Part shown: one piece after another, positions 52,033 through 61,551 of the stretch | Layout of the letters: each line of letters begins with the position of its first letter | Position numbering within the stretch: the first letter of the stretch is position 1 | Assembly: GCF_020165495.1 (NCBI RefSeq) | Contig: NZ_JAIUIE010000002.1 | Span: 434,001 to 498,000, forward strand | Reading direction: 5' to 3' | Origin: Mesorhizobium sp. BR1-1-16 | GTDB taxonomy: Bacteria; Pseudomonadota; Alphaproteobacteria; Rhizobiales; Kaistiaceae | DNA: 64,000 nt | Program-made: the position numbers and the translations under genes | The notes under the pieces: generated by a model | Database searches by the model: none | What the model saw: only the letters and a program-made list of their open reading frames with translations | What the model was told of the DNA's origin: nothing

Positions 52033-53058
52033 ATGAAGGTTCAAGGCCTGGTGATGAGCGGTGCGGCGATGGTCCTGGCCGTCTCGGCGCTGATGACGCA
52101 GCCGGCTGCTGCGGCCGATCCGAAGCTCGTCGTCTTCGTCTCGCCCAATCCGATCGGCGTCAACGACTTCCTGAAGCTCGCCAAGGCGGGCACCGAGAAG
52201 GCGGCTGCGGCCCTCGGCGGCACGGCCAAGGCTTATGAGAGCACCGATCCGACCACCATCCGCCAGAATCTCGAAGCTGCCGCCAAGGAGGCAGGCGTCG
52301 TCGTTGCGGTCGGCTTCGAGTTCAATGATGTGCTGCCGGAAGTGGCGAAGGCTCATCCGGATACGAAGTTCCTGCTCGTCGACAGTTGCCCGCAGACGCT
52401 CGCGCCCAACATCTTCTGTTCGGTGTTCCGCGAATATGAGGCGACGTTCCTCGCCGGCGCCGAAGCTGGCCTCACCACGAAGACCGGCAAGGTCGGCGCT
52501 ATCGGTGCGCTCGATATCCCCTTCCTGCATCGCTACACCGACCCGTTCCTCGCCGGCGCCAAGCACGTCAAGCCGGACGTGCAGACGGCTGAAACGCTCT
52601 GGATCGGCGGCAACAATCCGTTCTCCGATCCGGCGCGCGGCCAGCAGCGCGCCGCCGTGCTGGTCTCCGACGATGTCGACCGCGTGATGGCGGCTGGCGC
52701 CGGTTCCAATGGCGGCATCTTCAAGGGCCTCGGCGATCTCGATGGCGCGGCTGCCTTTGGCGTCGACGTCAACCAGTGCAAGCAGGCGCCCGGCGCCGTC
52801 ATGGACAATGTCGAGAAGCGGACCGACGTCGTCATCGAGAAGGGCGTCGCCGGCATCGCCAAGGGCGACCAGCCGCAGGTGGCGGCGCTCGGTCTCGCCG
52901 AAGGCGGCATGACGCTGACGGGTCTCGAAGATGGCGTCGCGGAGTCCGGCTGCCTGATCGCCGACTATCCGGATGCGATCGCCAAGGTGAAGGCGCTGCG
53001 TGACGAGATCGTCGCCGGCACGCTGAAGGTTGCCGACCCGATGCAGCTCGCCAAGTAA
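52033..53058 (+). CDS. BMP-family periplasmic substrate-binding protein (nucleoside-type importer 3)
   Basis: A 341-residue exported BMP-family protein. The ATG at 52033 with GAGGAG upstream opens a signal peptide (MKVQGLVMSGAAMVLAVSAL, cleavage after AAAA), and the mature part begins DPKLVVFVSPNPIGVNDF. It differs clearly from the other two BMP proteins of the window, so its ligand is probably different. It is the first gene of a five-gene operon ending in a nucleoside hydrolase (56609-57565), which points to a nucleoside. Confidence 0.92.
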   Translation: MKVQGLVMSGAAMVLAVSALMTQPAAAADPKLVVFVSPNPIGVNDFLKLAKAGTEKAAAALGGTAKAYESTDPTTIRQNLEAAAKEAGVVVAVGFEFNDVLPEVAKAHPDTKFLLVDSCPQTLAPNIFCSVFREYEATFLAGAEAGLTTKTGKVGAIGALDIPFLHRYTDPFLAGAKHVKPDVQTAETLWIGGNNPFSDPARGQQRAAVLVSDDVDRVMAAGAGSNGGIFKGLGDLDGAAAFGVDVNQCKQAPGAVMDNVEKRTDVVIEKGVAGIAKGDQPQVAALGLAEGGMTLTGLEDGVAESGCLIADYPDAIAKVKALRDEIVAGTLKVADPMQLAK

Positions 53059-53084
53059 GGGCGCATCATGCAGGCGGTGCCGCG

Positions 53085-54629
53085 ATGATGGCCGGGCCGG
53101 CGGGCGTTTCGCCCGAGGTTGAGCTTGAGGCGCGCGGCATCGTCAAGCGCTACGGTCCGCTTCTCGCCAATGACCGGATCGATCTCGTCGTCGCGCGCGG
53201 CGAGGTCCATGCCGTGATGGGCGAGAACGGCGCCGGCAAGTCGACGTTGATGTCGATTCTCTACGGATTGCAGCAGCCGGACGCCGGCGAGATCTTTTTG
53301 CGCGGCCGCAAGGTCGAATACCGCTCCGCCCTCGACGCGATCGCCGAGGGCATGGGCATGGTCCATCAGGCGTTCAAACTCTTCAATTCGCTGACGGTCT
53401 GGGAAAATGTCGTCTACGGCATGGAGCCAAGCCGGTCGGGCTTTATCGACCGGCGGATGGCGATTGCTCGTGTCGGCGAAATCGCCGCCCGCTATCGCCT
53501 CGCCGTCGACCCGACGGCTGTGGTCGGCACGCTCTCGGTGGGCGTCCGCCAGCGCGTCGAGATCCTGAAGGCGCTCTATCGCGACGCGCGGATCCTCATT
53601 CTCGACGAGCCGACGGCCGTGCTGACGCCGCAGGAGCGCGACGGTCTTTTCGACGTCATTCGCCATCTCGCAGCCGATGGGCGAACCATTCTCTTCGTCA
53701 CGCACAAGCTGCACGAAGTCATGACCATCACTGGCCGGGTCACGGTGCTGCGCGACGGGCGCGTTGTCGAGCGCATGGCGACGGCCGACACCTCGCCGCG
53801 CGAGATCATCCGCGCGATGACCGGCCGTGCCGTCAACCTCAAAGTCGAGAAGTCAATCGCGAAGCCGGGGGCTCCTGTGCTTGTCGCCGAGGACCTGACA
53901 GTGCTCTCCGACGATGGTCGGCCGTTGGTCGACCGCGCCTCGCTGTCCATTCGCGGCGGCGAGATCGTGGGGATCGCCGGGGTCGCGGGCAATGGGCAGA
54001 CCGAATTGATCGAGGCGCTGGCGGGCCTCAGGCCGCCGTTCCGCGGCCGCGTTTCCATCGCCGGGCAGGACGTGACCGCCGCCGGTGTCGATGCGCATCG
54101 TGTGGCCGGCCTTGCCTATATCCCGGAGGATCGCGCCGTGACGGGGACGGCGCGCGCCGCGAGCGCCGCCGACAATCTCGCCATGGGTTTCCATCGTCAT
54201 CCGCCGCTGGCGCGACACGGACTGCTGGACGGGCGGGCGCTGACGGCTGGCGCCAAGGCGATGATCGCGCGCTTCGGCATCAAGATCGGCTCCGAGAAGC
54301 TCGCCGTTGGAACCTTGTCCGGCGGCAATTTGCAGAAGGTCGTCGTCGCCCGCGAATTGACGCATCGCGCTCCGCTCCTGATCGCCGAGCAGCCGACACG
54401 CGGCGTCGATGTCGGCGCGATCGAGTTCATCCATTCCGAACTCGTCGCCGAGCGTGACCGCGGCGCCGCGGTGCTGCTTGTTTCGGCAGAGCTTTCAGAG
54501 ATCCTCGCGCTCGCTGACCGGATCCTCGTGATGTATGAGGGCCGCATTCTGGCCGAAGTAGATGCCGCGACCGCAACCGAGGAAGGGCTGGGCCTCCTGA
54601 TGGCCGGCCGTGTCCAGGAGGCGGCATGA
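53085..54629 (+). CDS. BMP-type ABC transporter ATP-binding protein (importer 3)
   Basis: A 514-residue tandem ABC ATPase. Domain 1 has [17 protein letters not shown] and [10 protein letters not shown]; domain 2 has VAGNGQTEL and LSGGNLQK. Two adjacent ATG codons (53085, 53088) are possible starts. It follows the binding protein by 26 bases with no hairpin between, unlike importers 1 and 2. It energises the permeases at 54643-56597. Confidence 0.93.
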   Translation: MMAGPAGVSPEVELEARGIVKRYGPLLANDRIDLVVARGEVHAVMGENGAGKSTLMSILYGLQQPDAGEIFLRGRKVEYRSALDAIAEGMGMVHQAFKLFNSLTVWENVVYGMEPSRSGFIDRRMAIARVGEIAARYRLAVDPTAVVGTLSVGVRQRVEILKALYRDARILILDEPTAVLTPQERDGLFDVIRHLAADGRTILFVTHKLHEVMTITGRVTVLRDGRVVERMATADTSPREIIRAMTGRAVNLKVEKSIAKPGAPVLVAEDLTVLSDDGRPLVDRASLSIRGGEIVGIAGVAGNGQTELIEALAGLRPPFRGRVSIAGQDVTAAGVDAHRVAGLAYIPEDRAVTGTARAASAADNLAMGFHRHPPLARHGLLDGRALTAGAKAMIARFGIKIGSEKLAVGTLSGGNLQKVVVARELTHRAPLLIAEQPTRGVDVGAIEFIHSELVAERDRGAAVLLVSAELSEILALADRILVMYEGRILAEVDAATATEEGLGLLMAGRVQEAA

Positions 54630-54642
54630 CCGGGGCAAGCGC

Positions 54643-55677
54643 ATGAGCGATATTGCCCGCTCGGCCCGGCGCCTGCCGCGCATTCCGCCCGTGCCGCTGG
54701 CGATTCTCGTCGGCGTCGTCCTTGGCGGTCTGCTGGTGCTCGTCTCGGGTGGCAATCCCGTCGAGGCCTACACGGCGATCGTCACCGGCGCGCTCGCGTG
54801 GGACAATCTCCCGGACACGCTCAACTGGGCGGTGCCGCTGGTTGGCATGACGCTGGTCGCGGCGATCCCGCTGCGCGGCGGCATGATCAATCTCGGCGGC
54901 GACGGCCAGATGGTCATCGGCGGGCTCGTCGCAGCATTGGTGCCGCTTTACATTCCGGGGCCGGGTCCGCTGCTGATCGTCGTCGCCATCCTCGCGGCCA
55001 TGCTGGCGAGCGGCCTCTATGCGACCATCGCGGCCTGGGGTGAGACCCGGCACGGCATTCCGATGCTAATTTCGAGCCTTCTGCTTTCCTATCCGGCGAT
55101 CGGCATCTGCTCCTATATTGTGGGTTTCCCGCTGCGCGACACGACGACGGGCCTCGCGCAGACCGCGATGGTCCCAGAGGCCGTGCGGCTGCCCGTGCTT
55201 TCGGGCCCGCTCAATGCCGGCCTCCTGATCATGGCGGTCGTTGCCATTCTGGTCGTCCTCTATGACCGCTTCACCGTTGGCGGCTATGAGTTGCGCATGC
55301 GCGGGCTCAATGCGCGCTTCGCAGGCTATGGTGGGGTGCCGCTGGCGAGGCAGATGACCGGCGTCATGTTTGCGAGCGGCGCTATTGCCGGGCTCGTCGG
55401 TGCGCTGATCGTGCTCGGCTCGCAGTTCCGCTTCCAGGATGGCGCGCTGCTCTCGCCGGGCTACACCTGGTCGGGCCTGATGGCGGCGCTCCTTGCCGGC
55501 GGCGAGCCGCTTGGCGCCATTCTCGCGGGTGCCTTCTTCGCAGCCCTTCAAACCGGCGGCTTCGCCATGCAGCGCGAAACGTCGATCCCGCGCGTGCTGA
55601 CCATGGTGCTGCAGTCGATCATCATCCTCTTCCTCGCCATTCGCCATGGTGTCGGGCGGCGGCGGGAGACGCGCTGA
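54643..55677 (+). CDS. BMP-type ABC transporter permease (importer 3, NupP-like)
   Basis: A 344-residue permease with the signature [17 protein letters not shown] and the family stretch [16 protein letters not shown] use the ATG at 54643 ([16 protein letters not shown]) rather than the frame's earlier start at 54610, because the hydrophobic N-terminus starts there. Its stop overlaps the next permease start by one base (TGATG). Confidence 0.91.
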   Translation: MSDIARSARRLPRIPPVPLAILVGVVLGGLLVLVSGGNPVEAYTAIVTGALAWDNLPDTLNWAVPLVGMTLVAAIPLRGGMINLGGDGQMVIGGLVAALVPLYIPGPGPLLIVVAILAAMLASGLYATIAAWGETRHGIPMLISSLLLSYPAIGICSYIVGFPLRDTTTGLAQTAMVPEAVRLPVLSGPLNAGLLIMAVVAILVVLYDRFTVGGYELRMRGLNARFAGYGGVPLARQMTGVMFASGAIAGLVGALIVLGSQFRFQDGALLSPGYTWSGLMAALLAGGEPLGAILAGAFFAALQTGGFAMQRETSIPRVLTMVLQSIIILFLAIRHGVGRRRETR

Positions 55678-56597
55678 TGCTGGATTTCATCACGCCTTTC
55701 CTCGTCAATTCGGCGGTGCAGGCGATCACGCCATTGCTGCTGGCGGCGCTCGCCGGCACGCTTTGCGGGCGGGTCGGCGTCTTCAACATGGCGCTCGAAG
55801 GCCAGATGCTGGTCGGCGCCTTCGCTGCAGTGGTTGGCTCCTATGCAACCGGCAGCGCGCTCGGCGGCATCGCCGCGGCCATGCTGGCGACCGTCGCCTT
55901 CTCGCTGATCCTGGCCTATGGCGTCACGGTCTTCCGCGGTGACGCGGTGGTTATCTGTGTCGGCATGAACCTGCTCGCCTCGGGCCTCACCGCCTATCTG
56001 CTGCGGCAGATGTTCGGCGTCAGCGGCACATTCAGCGATCCCGCAATCGTCGGGCTGGAAAAGATCCGCATCGCCGCCATCAATGGCTGGCCGGTTATCG
56101 GCTGGATCTTCTCGCGCCAGACGGCGCTGACATGGGTCGCTTGGATTCTGGTCGCGGTCGTCACGGTGGTGATGTTCCGCACGCCGCTTGGCCTGCGCTT
56201 GCGCGGGGTCGGCGAAGACCCCGAGGCGGCTGAAACCATGGGCGTCGACGTCACGCGCTACCGCATCATCACCGTGCTGGTCGCCGGCGCCATCGTCGGC
56301 CTTGCCGGCGCGCAGCTCTCGCTCGGAACGGTCAGCATCTTCTCCGAGGATATGAGCGCCGGCCGCGGCTGGATCGCCGTCGTCGCCGTGATGCTCGGCC
56401 GCAATCATCCGCTCTGGGCGGCGCTCGCCTGCGTGCTCTTCGGTTTTGCGGACGCCTTTTCGGTTCGCCTGCAGGGCCAGGGCCTGCCCAACCAGGTCAC
56501 CGACGTCGTGCCTTATGTGGTGACACTGGTGGCGCTGGTGTTGACGCATACCAAGCGGCGCCGCCGCCAGGACCCGACCATCACCGCTTCGCCTTGA
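55677..56597 (+). CDS. BMP-type ABC transporter permease (importer 3, NupQ-like)
   Basis: A 306-residue permease with RVGVFNMALEGQMLVGAFA near the N-terminus and the GEDPEAAETMGVDV segment typical of the NupQ side. GGCGGGAG precedes the ATG. It is translationally coupled to the previous permease and followed 11 bases later by the nucleoside hydrolase gene. Confidence 0.92.
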   Translation: MLDFITPFLVNSAVQAITPLLLAALAGTLCGRVGVFNMALEGQMLVGAFAAVVGSYATGSALGGIAAAMLATVAFSLILAYGVTVFRGDAVVICVGMNLLASGLTAYLLRQMFGVSGTFSDPAIVGLEKIRIAAINGWPVIGWIFSRQTALTWVAWILVAVVTVVMFRTPLGLRLRGVGEDPEAAETMGVDVTRYRIITVLVAGAIVGLAGAQLSLGTVSIFSEDMSAGRGWIAVVAVMLGRNHPLWAALACVLFGFADAFSVRLQGQGLPNQVTDVVPYVVTLVALVLTHTKRRRRQDPTITASP

Positions 56598-56608
56598 GAA
56601 AGACAGCC

Positions 56609-57565
56609 ATGACCGAACCCTGCCGCATCATCCTCGACGTCGACACTGGCATCGACGACGCCATGGCGATCTTCTATGCCCTCCGCCGCCCCGGCATTAA
56701 GCTTGAAGCGCTGACCACGACCTTCGGCAATACCGACACGTCGATCGCGACCGAGAATACGCTGAAGATCCTCGAACTGCTCGGCCGCCCGGAGATTCCG
56801 GTTGCGCCCGGCGTCGGCCGTTCGCTGATCCGCCCCTACAAGCGTATGGCCGATCACGTCCACGGCTCCAACGGTCTCGGCGATGTCGACCTGCCCGCGC
56901 CGACGATCAAGGCTGTCGACGAGCACGCGATCGACCTGATGATCCGTCTCGTCAAGGAGAACCCCGGCGAAATCACGCTGGTGCCGGTCGGCCCGATCAC
57001 CAATGTGGCGCTCGCGCTTACCAAAGCTCCCGAGATCGCGAAGCTCGCCAAGGGCATCGTCATCATGGGCTCGACGATCTTCCATCCGGGCATTCATGGC
57101 CCAATCGCGCCGATGGTCGACGCCAACTTCGCCAATGATCCCGAGGCGGCGCATATCGTGCTGCAGGCCGGCGCCAATGTGACGCTGGTCGGCATGGACG
57201 TCACCATGACGACGCTGCTCTCGACCGACATGATGGCCGACATCGTGGCGGCGGGTGATCCGGCCTCGCAGACCCTGATGAAGATCACCGAGTTCTATGT
57301 GAACTCCTACAAGACGATGTATCCGGGTATCAAAGGCTGCGGGCTGCACGATCCGCTCGCTGTCGCGATCGCCGAGGATCCGAGCCTCGCGACCATGGAG
57401 CGGATGTATGTCGACATCGAGCTGCATGGCGAACTGACACGCGGCCAGACAGTCGCCGACCGCCGCCGCACGGCCAATGACCTTCACAACGCCAATGTCT
57501 GCATGGCAATCGACCGGCCGCGCTTCGAGGCCGATTTCGTGGCCTTGATGAAGAACGCCGCCTGA
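56609..57565 (+). CDS. Nucleoside hydrolase, classical active site
   Basis: A 318-residue IUNH-family hydrolase. DVDTGIDDAMAI near residue 10, GPITNVAL, IMGSTIF, NFANDPEAA and the catalytic His-Asp (LHDPLAVAI) are all present. The ATG at 56609 is 11 bases after the permease stop. It hydrolyses the imported nucleoside into base and ribose in the cytoplasm. It is the last gene of the importer 3 operon. Confidence 0.93.
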   Translation: MTEPCRIILDVDTGIDDAMAIFYALRRPGIKLEALTTTFGNTDTSIATENTLKILELLGRPEIPVAPGVGRSLIRPYKRMADHVHGSNGLGDVDLPAPTIKAVDEHAIDLMIRLVKENPGEITLVPVGPITNVALALTKAPEIAKLAKGIVIMGSTIFHPGIHGPIAPMVDANFANDPEAAHIVLQAGANVTLVGMDVTMTTLLSTDMMADIVAAGDPASQTLMKITEFYVNSYKTMYPGIKGCGLHDPLAVAIAEDPSLATMERMYVDIELHGELTRGQTVADRRRTANDLHNANVCMAIDRPRFEADFVALMKNAA

Positions 57566-57612
57566 AACGGCGATCGCTGCATCGACGCCCGGCATCGTCA
57601 TGCGCCGTTCAC

Positions 57613-57642
57613 ACGATCAGCCTGTCATGCCAGGCTGATCGT
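57613..57642 (+). promoter_or_regulatory. Perfect 12-bp hairpin in the leader of the MgtC-like gene
   Basis: ACGATCAGCCTG pairs with CAGGCTGATCGT around TCATGC, 27 bases before the GTG start of the MgtC-like gene and 48 bases after the nucleoside hydrolase stop. It lacks a U-run. It can be a terminator of the importer operon, or a leader structure controlling the MgtC-like gene. Confidence 0.5.
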
Positions 57643-57668
57643 CGGCGGACAATGGAAGCGGGCTCGTC

Positions 57669-58385
57669 GTGAAATTCATCGAGACGTTTGATTTTCTGCA
57701 GTTTCTCGACACGCTTGTCAGCTTCACAGCTGCCTTCGTTCTCGGCGCTCTGATCGGTGCCGAGCGTCAATACAGGCAACGCACAGCGGGGCTCCGGACC
57801 AATGTTCTGGTTGCGGTCGGCGCCGCCGCCTTCGTCGATCTCGCGCAGCGCATCGCCGGGACGGCCGAGGCGGTCCGCGTGATCTCCTATGTGGTCTCAG
57901 GCATCGGCTTTCTCGGTGCCGGCGTGATCATGAAGGAGGGCATGAATGTCCGCGGGCTCAACACGGCGGCGACGCTGTGGTGCTCGGCTGCCGTCGGCGC
58001 TTGCACCGGGACGGACATGCTGGCCGAAGCGGCGCTGCTGACCGTGTTCGTCCTCGCCGGCAACACGCTGCTGCACCCAGTCGCGGCGCTGATCAACCGC
58101 GCGCCGCTCGCCGACAGCGTCGCCGAGGCGACCTATGAGGTGCGCCTTCTCGTCGAGGCCGGCGCCATGGCGGATCTCCGCGACCGTCTCGTCGAGCGGC
58201 TGGAGGCGGCCAAATATCCCGTCGGCGATGTCGATGTCGTCGACCGTGACAATGATGTCGTCGAACTTGTCGCGACGCTTGTCAGCACGTCGGTCGAAAA
58301 GAAGGAACTCGATGCCGTGACGCGGGGCCTGTCGCTGTTGCCGGCCGTGCGCCATGCGAGCTGGGAAGGCAGCACGACCGACTAA
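57669..58385 (+). CDS. MgtC/SapB-family membrane protein
   Basis: A 238-residue protein with four to five N-terminal membrane segments and the MgtC signature: ALIGAERQYRQRTAGLRTNVL near residues 28-48 and GIGFLGAGVIMKEG near 78-91. A soluble C-terminal domain of about 90 residues follows. The start is a GTG at 57669. Family members support growth under low Mg2+ or acid stress and can act on the F1Fo ATPase. It stands alone between importer 3 and gnd. Confidence 0.92.
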   Translation: MKFIETFDFLQFLDTLVSFTAAFVLGALIGAERQYRQRTAGLRTNVLVAVGAAAFVDLAQRIAGTAEAVRVISYVVSGIGFLGAGVIMKEGMNVRGLNTAATLWCSAAVGACTGTDMLAEAALLTVFVLAGNTLLHPVAALINRAPLADSVAEATYEVRLLVEAGAMADLRDRLVERLEAAKYPVGDVDVVDRDNDVVELVATLVSTSVEKKELDAVTRGLSLLPAVRHASWEGSTTD

Positions 58386-58388
58386 GCT

Positions 58389-58417
58389 GCATCGCCGCGG
58401 GGTTGCCGCGGCGATGC
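58389..58417. terminator. Bidirectional hairpin between the MgtC-like gene and gnd
   Basis: GCATCGCCGCGG pairs with CCGCGGCGATGC around GGTTG, between two convergent genes (stops at 58385 and 58436). It probably ends both transcripts. Confidence 0.7.
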
Positions 58418-58435
58418 GATAATGTGGACCGGCGG

Positions 58436-59872
58436 TCAGTCCGACGTCTTCACTTCGCTGCCGTCTTGGCTCCACCGCGTGTGGAACTTGCCGGGCTTGT
58501 CGAGGCGGCCATAGGTGTGCGCGCCGAAATAATCGCGCAGGCCCTGCAGAAGATTGGCGGGGCCGCGCGCGCGGCGCAGGCCGTCATAATAAGCGAGCGA
58601 CGAGGCGAAGGCCGGAACCGGAATGCCCTCGGCGACCGCGAGGCCGACAACCTTGCGCCAGCTTGCCTCGGCCTTGATGACTGCATCGGCGAAATAATCC
58701 TGCAGCAGCAGGTTGCCGCCGCCCGTGCCGGCCGCATAGGCCTCGCGGATGCGGTTCAAGAAGCGGGCACGGATGATGCAGCCGCCGCGCCAGATCGTCG
58801 AGATCTCGCCGAGCTTCAGTTCCCAGCCATATTGCTCGGCGGCGACCTGAAGCTGCTCGAAGCCCTGCGCATAGGCGACGATCTTGGAGGCATAGAGCGC
58901 GTCCTTGATCGCGTCGATTTCGGCTTTGGACGGCGTCCGCTTGGCAACCGCGCTATGCGGGTAGCGAGCTTCAACGGCAGCGCGCTCGGCGCGGCGGGCG
59001 GAGAGGGCGCGGGCAAACACAGCCTCGGTGATCGAGGTGAGCGGAATGCCGAGATCAAGCGCCGACTGCGCCGTCCAGCGTCCGGTGCCCTTCTGCTCGG
59101 CCTCGTCGACGATCGAATCGACCAGCGGCTTGCCGGTGTCGTCGACCTTGCGCAGCACGGCCGCGGTGATCTCGATGAGATACGAGTTCAGCTCGCCCTC
59201 GTTCCAGTCCGCAAAGATGTCGGCGATGGCGGGAGATTCAAGGCCGTAGACCGTCTTGAACAGGTCATAGGCCTCGGTGATCAGCTGCATGTCGGCATAT
59301 TCGATGCCGTTATGCACCATCTTGACGAAGTGGCCGGAGCCCTCGGTGCCGATATAGGTGCAGCATGGCTCGCCATCGACCTGTGCCGCCATCTTGGTGA
59401 CGATCGGCTCGATGCGGGCATAGGCCTCGCGCGTGCCGCCCGGCATCATGCTGGGGCCTTCGAGCGCCCCTTCCTCGCCGCCCGAAACACCCATGCCGAT
59501 GAAGCGCAACTTCTTTTCGGTCAGGTAATGGAAGCGGCGATTGGTGTCGGTGAACAGCGAATTGCCGCCATCGATGATGATGTCGCCCTCGTCGAGATGC
59601 GGGATCAGTTCCTCGATCACCTGGTCGACCGGCTTGCCGGCCTTGACCATGATGATGATCGGGCGGGGCCGCGCGATCGAGGCGACGAAATCGGGGATCG
59701 TCTTGGCAGGGGAGAAGCGGCCCTCGCTGCCATGCTCGGCGATCAGCTCGTCGGTCCGCTCGCCATGCCGGTTGAAGACCGCAACGCCGAAGCCCTTGCG
59801 CGCCGCGTTACGGGCGAGATTCGCACCCATCACGGCGAGCCCGAGCACGCCAATATCAGCCAGTTCAGTCAC
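58436..59872 (-). CDS. gnd: 6-phosphogluconate dehydrogenase (decarboxylating)
   Basis: A 478-residue homologue of the long (dimeric) Gnd type, oxidising 6-phosphogluconate to ribulose-5-phosphate with NADP in the pentose phosphate pathway. Visible motifs are LGLAVMGANLARN (cofactor), GVSGGEEGALEGPSMMPGG, and GHFVKMVHNGIEY with the catalytic Lys. The GTG at 59872 is chosen, with AGGGTGG upstream; the longer frame to 60028 is not supported. It stands alone. Confidence 0.96.
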   Translation of the reverse strand: MTELADIGVLGLAVMGANLARNAARKGFGVAVFNRHGERTDELIAEHGSEGRFSPAKTIPDFVASIARPRPIIIMVKAGKPVDQVIEELIPHLDEGDIIIDGGNSLFTDTNRRFHYLTEKKLRFIGMGVSGGEEGALEGPSMMPGGTREAYARIEPIVTKMAAQVDGEPCCTYIGTEGSGHFVKMVHNGIEYADMQLITEAYDLFKTVYGLESPAIADIFADWNEGELNSYLIEITAAVLRKVDDTGKPLVDSIVDEAEQKGTGRWTAQSALDLGIPLTSITEAVFARALSARRAERAAVEARYPHSAVAKRTPSKAEIDAIKDALYASKIVAYAQGFEQLQVAAEQYGWELKLGEISTIWRGGCIIRARFLNRIREAYAAGTGGGNLLLQDYFADAVIKAEASWRKVVGLAVAEGIPVPAFASSLAYYDGLRRARGPANLLQGLRDYFGAHTYGRLDKPGKFHTRWSQDGSEVKTSD

Positions 59873-60022
59873 ACTATCCACCCTGAGGCTGTGGTTCGGA
59901 AATCCGGAGGCGGACCTTACAACGTCAAAGCGGGCTGGGCTATCCGGATTGAACCGATTGAATGGATCGTGACCTCTGTCGGCTCCATCCGGGCGCGGGT
60001 CGCGAAATAGTTCGCCGGGCGA

Positions 60023-60049
60023 TGTCACGCGGGGCGCCTCCGTCTCGTC
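60023..60049 (+). promoter_or_regulatory. ECF41-type promoter before the CMD-family gene
   Basis: TGTCACG (60023-60029) and CGTC (60046-60049) are 16 bases apart, matching the known ECF41 target promoter (TGTCACA-N16-17-CGTC). It ends 29 bases before the start codon and should be read by the sigma factor encoded by the second gene of the same operon. Confidence 0.75.
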
Positions 60050-60078
60050 TTTCAGTGATCAACCCCAAGGAGACGTCC

Positions 60079-60549
60079 ATGTCTGAACGACTGAGCTTCC
60101 ACACGGCCTCGCCCGAGGCGGTCAAGGCGATGCTCGCGCTGAGTGCCTATGTCGCCGATTGCGGCATCGAGCGCAGCCTGGCCGAGCTGGTGAAGATCCG
60201 CGCCTCGCAGATCAATGGCTGCGCCAACTGCCTGCACATGCACACGGCGGACGCGCGAAAGGCCGGCGAGAGCGAGGCGCGCATCTATCTCCTTACCGCC
60301 TGGCGCGAATCGCTGCTCTACACGCCGCGCGAGCGGGCGGCGCTCGCCTGGACGGAGGCGCTGACGAAGCTTTCGGAGACCAACGCTCCCGACGAGGACT
60401 ATGCCGCGCTGGCGGCCCATTTCTCGCCGAAGGAACAGGTGGACTTGACCCTGATCATCAATGTGATCAACAGCTGGAACCGGCTCGCCGTCGGCTTCCG
60501 CACCGTGCACCCCAATGATCGGCGCGCCGCCGCGAAAGCGGCCGCATGA
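60079..60549 (+). CDS. Carboxymuconolactone decarboxylase / AhpD-like protein
   Basis: A 156-residue alkylhydroperoxidase-like protein. The redox motif CANCLHMH with the upstream Glu (ELVKIRASQINGC) is visible near residues 38-60. AAGGAG precedes the ATG. Such genes are the standard partner of ECF41 sigma factors. It is followed 7 bases later by that sigma factor and carries the ECF41 promoter, so it is probably its main target. Confidence 0.93.
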   Translation: MSERLSFHTASPEAVKAMLALSAYVADCGIERSLAELVKIRASQINGCANCLHMHTADARKAGESEARIYLLTAWRESLLYTPRERAALAWTEALTKLSETNAPDEDYAALAAHFSPKEQVDLTLIINVINSWNRLAVGFRTVHPNDRRAAAKAAA

Positions 60550-60556
60550 GGCAGGA

Positions 60557-61459
60557 ATGATCGACACGTCGGCGCGTGAGTTCGAGCAGCAGCGCCCGTT
60601 CCTGACGGGGCTGGCCTATCGCATGCTCGGCTCGCTCGCCGACGCGCAGGACATCGTGCAGGACGCCTTCCTGCGCTGGCATGAACGCGCGAACGTCAAC
60701 ATCGACAGCCCGCGCGCTTTTCTGGCGACGGTGGTGACGCATCTCTGCCTCGACCGCCTGCGTTCGGCCCGACATCGCCGCGAAACCTATGTCGGCCCTT
60801 GGCTGCCGGAGCCGCTGATCGAGCGCCTCGGCGTCGAGCCGGATCCACCCGACAACCGCATCGACGCGCCGGTGGCGCTGATGCTGGCGCTGGAGCGTCT
60901 GTCGCCGCTGGAGCGCGCGGCTTTCGTGCTCCACGATCTCCTCGACATCGATATGGCCGAACTGGCGGCCGCGCTGCAGAGAAGTCCCACCGCCTGTCGG
61001 CAGTTGCTGGCGCGCGCCCGCGGCCATGTCGGCGAGGCGAAGGCGCGCTTTCCCATCGGCCGGGAGGAGGGGGCTCGCGTCGCCGCGGCCTTCTTCGAGG
61101 CGATCCGCACGGGGAGGGTCGAGCCGCTGCGCGATCTGCTTGCCGCGTCCGCTGTGCTCCAGGCAGACGGAGGCGGCAAGGTCACGGCGGTTCTCAATCC
61201 CATCAACGGTGGTGACCGGATCTTCCGCTTCTTTCGCGGTGTGACCGCCAAGCCGGCAGGCTTACCGCAAGCCTGGTCCGGCCCGCTGCTCATCTCCGGA
61301 TTGCCGGGTTATGTGTCGATCGACGCGGCTGGCATCCTGCAGACGACGAGCTTTGCCGTGGAGGCGGGGCAGATCGTCGCGATCTTCATCATCCGCAACC
61401 CCGACAAGCTGTCCGGGCTCGCCGGTCTCGCCAGCTTGCCCGCCAGCGGATCGTCATGA
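60557..61459 (+). CDS. ECF41-family RNA polymerase sigma factor
   Basis: A 300-residue extracytoplasmic-function sigma factor with sigma2 (SLADAQDIVQDAFLRW) and sigma4 regions, plus a C-terminal SnoaL-like extension of about 110 residues. The ECF41 hallmarks are present: YVGPWLPEPL between the sigma domains, DGGGK in the extension and NPDKL near the end. The extension acts as a fused anti-sigma-like regulator in this family. The ATG at 60557 is 7 bases after the CMD gene, so the pair is an autoregulated operon. Confidence 0.95.
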   Translation: MIDTSAREFEQQRPFLTGLAYRMLGSLADAQDIVQDAFLRWHERANVNIDSPRAFLATVVTHLCLDRLRSARHRRETYVGPWLPEPLIERLGVEPDPPDNRIDAPVALMLALERLSPLERAAFVLHDLLDIDMAELAAALQRSPTACRQLLARARGHVGEAKARFPIGREEGARVAAAFFEAIRTGRVEPLRDLLAASAVLQADGGGKVTAVLNPINGGDRIFRFFRGVTAKPAGLPQAWSGPLLISGLPGYVSIDAAGILQTTSFAVEAGQIVAIFIIRNPDKLSGLAGLASLPASGSS

Positions 61460-61551
61460 GCGGCCCTCTGGGTCCGGCCGCGCGAAATCCCGCGACATGG
61501 CACCGGAAGACATGCCACGCTCGGCCGTTGGAATGACGAACGGGGCTCGAA

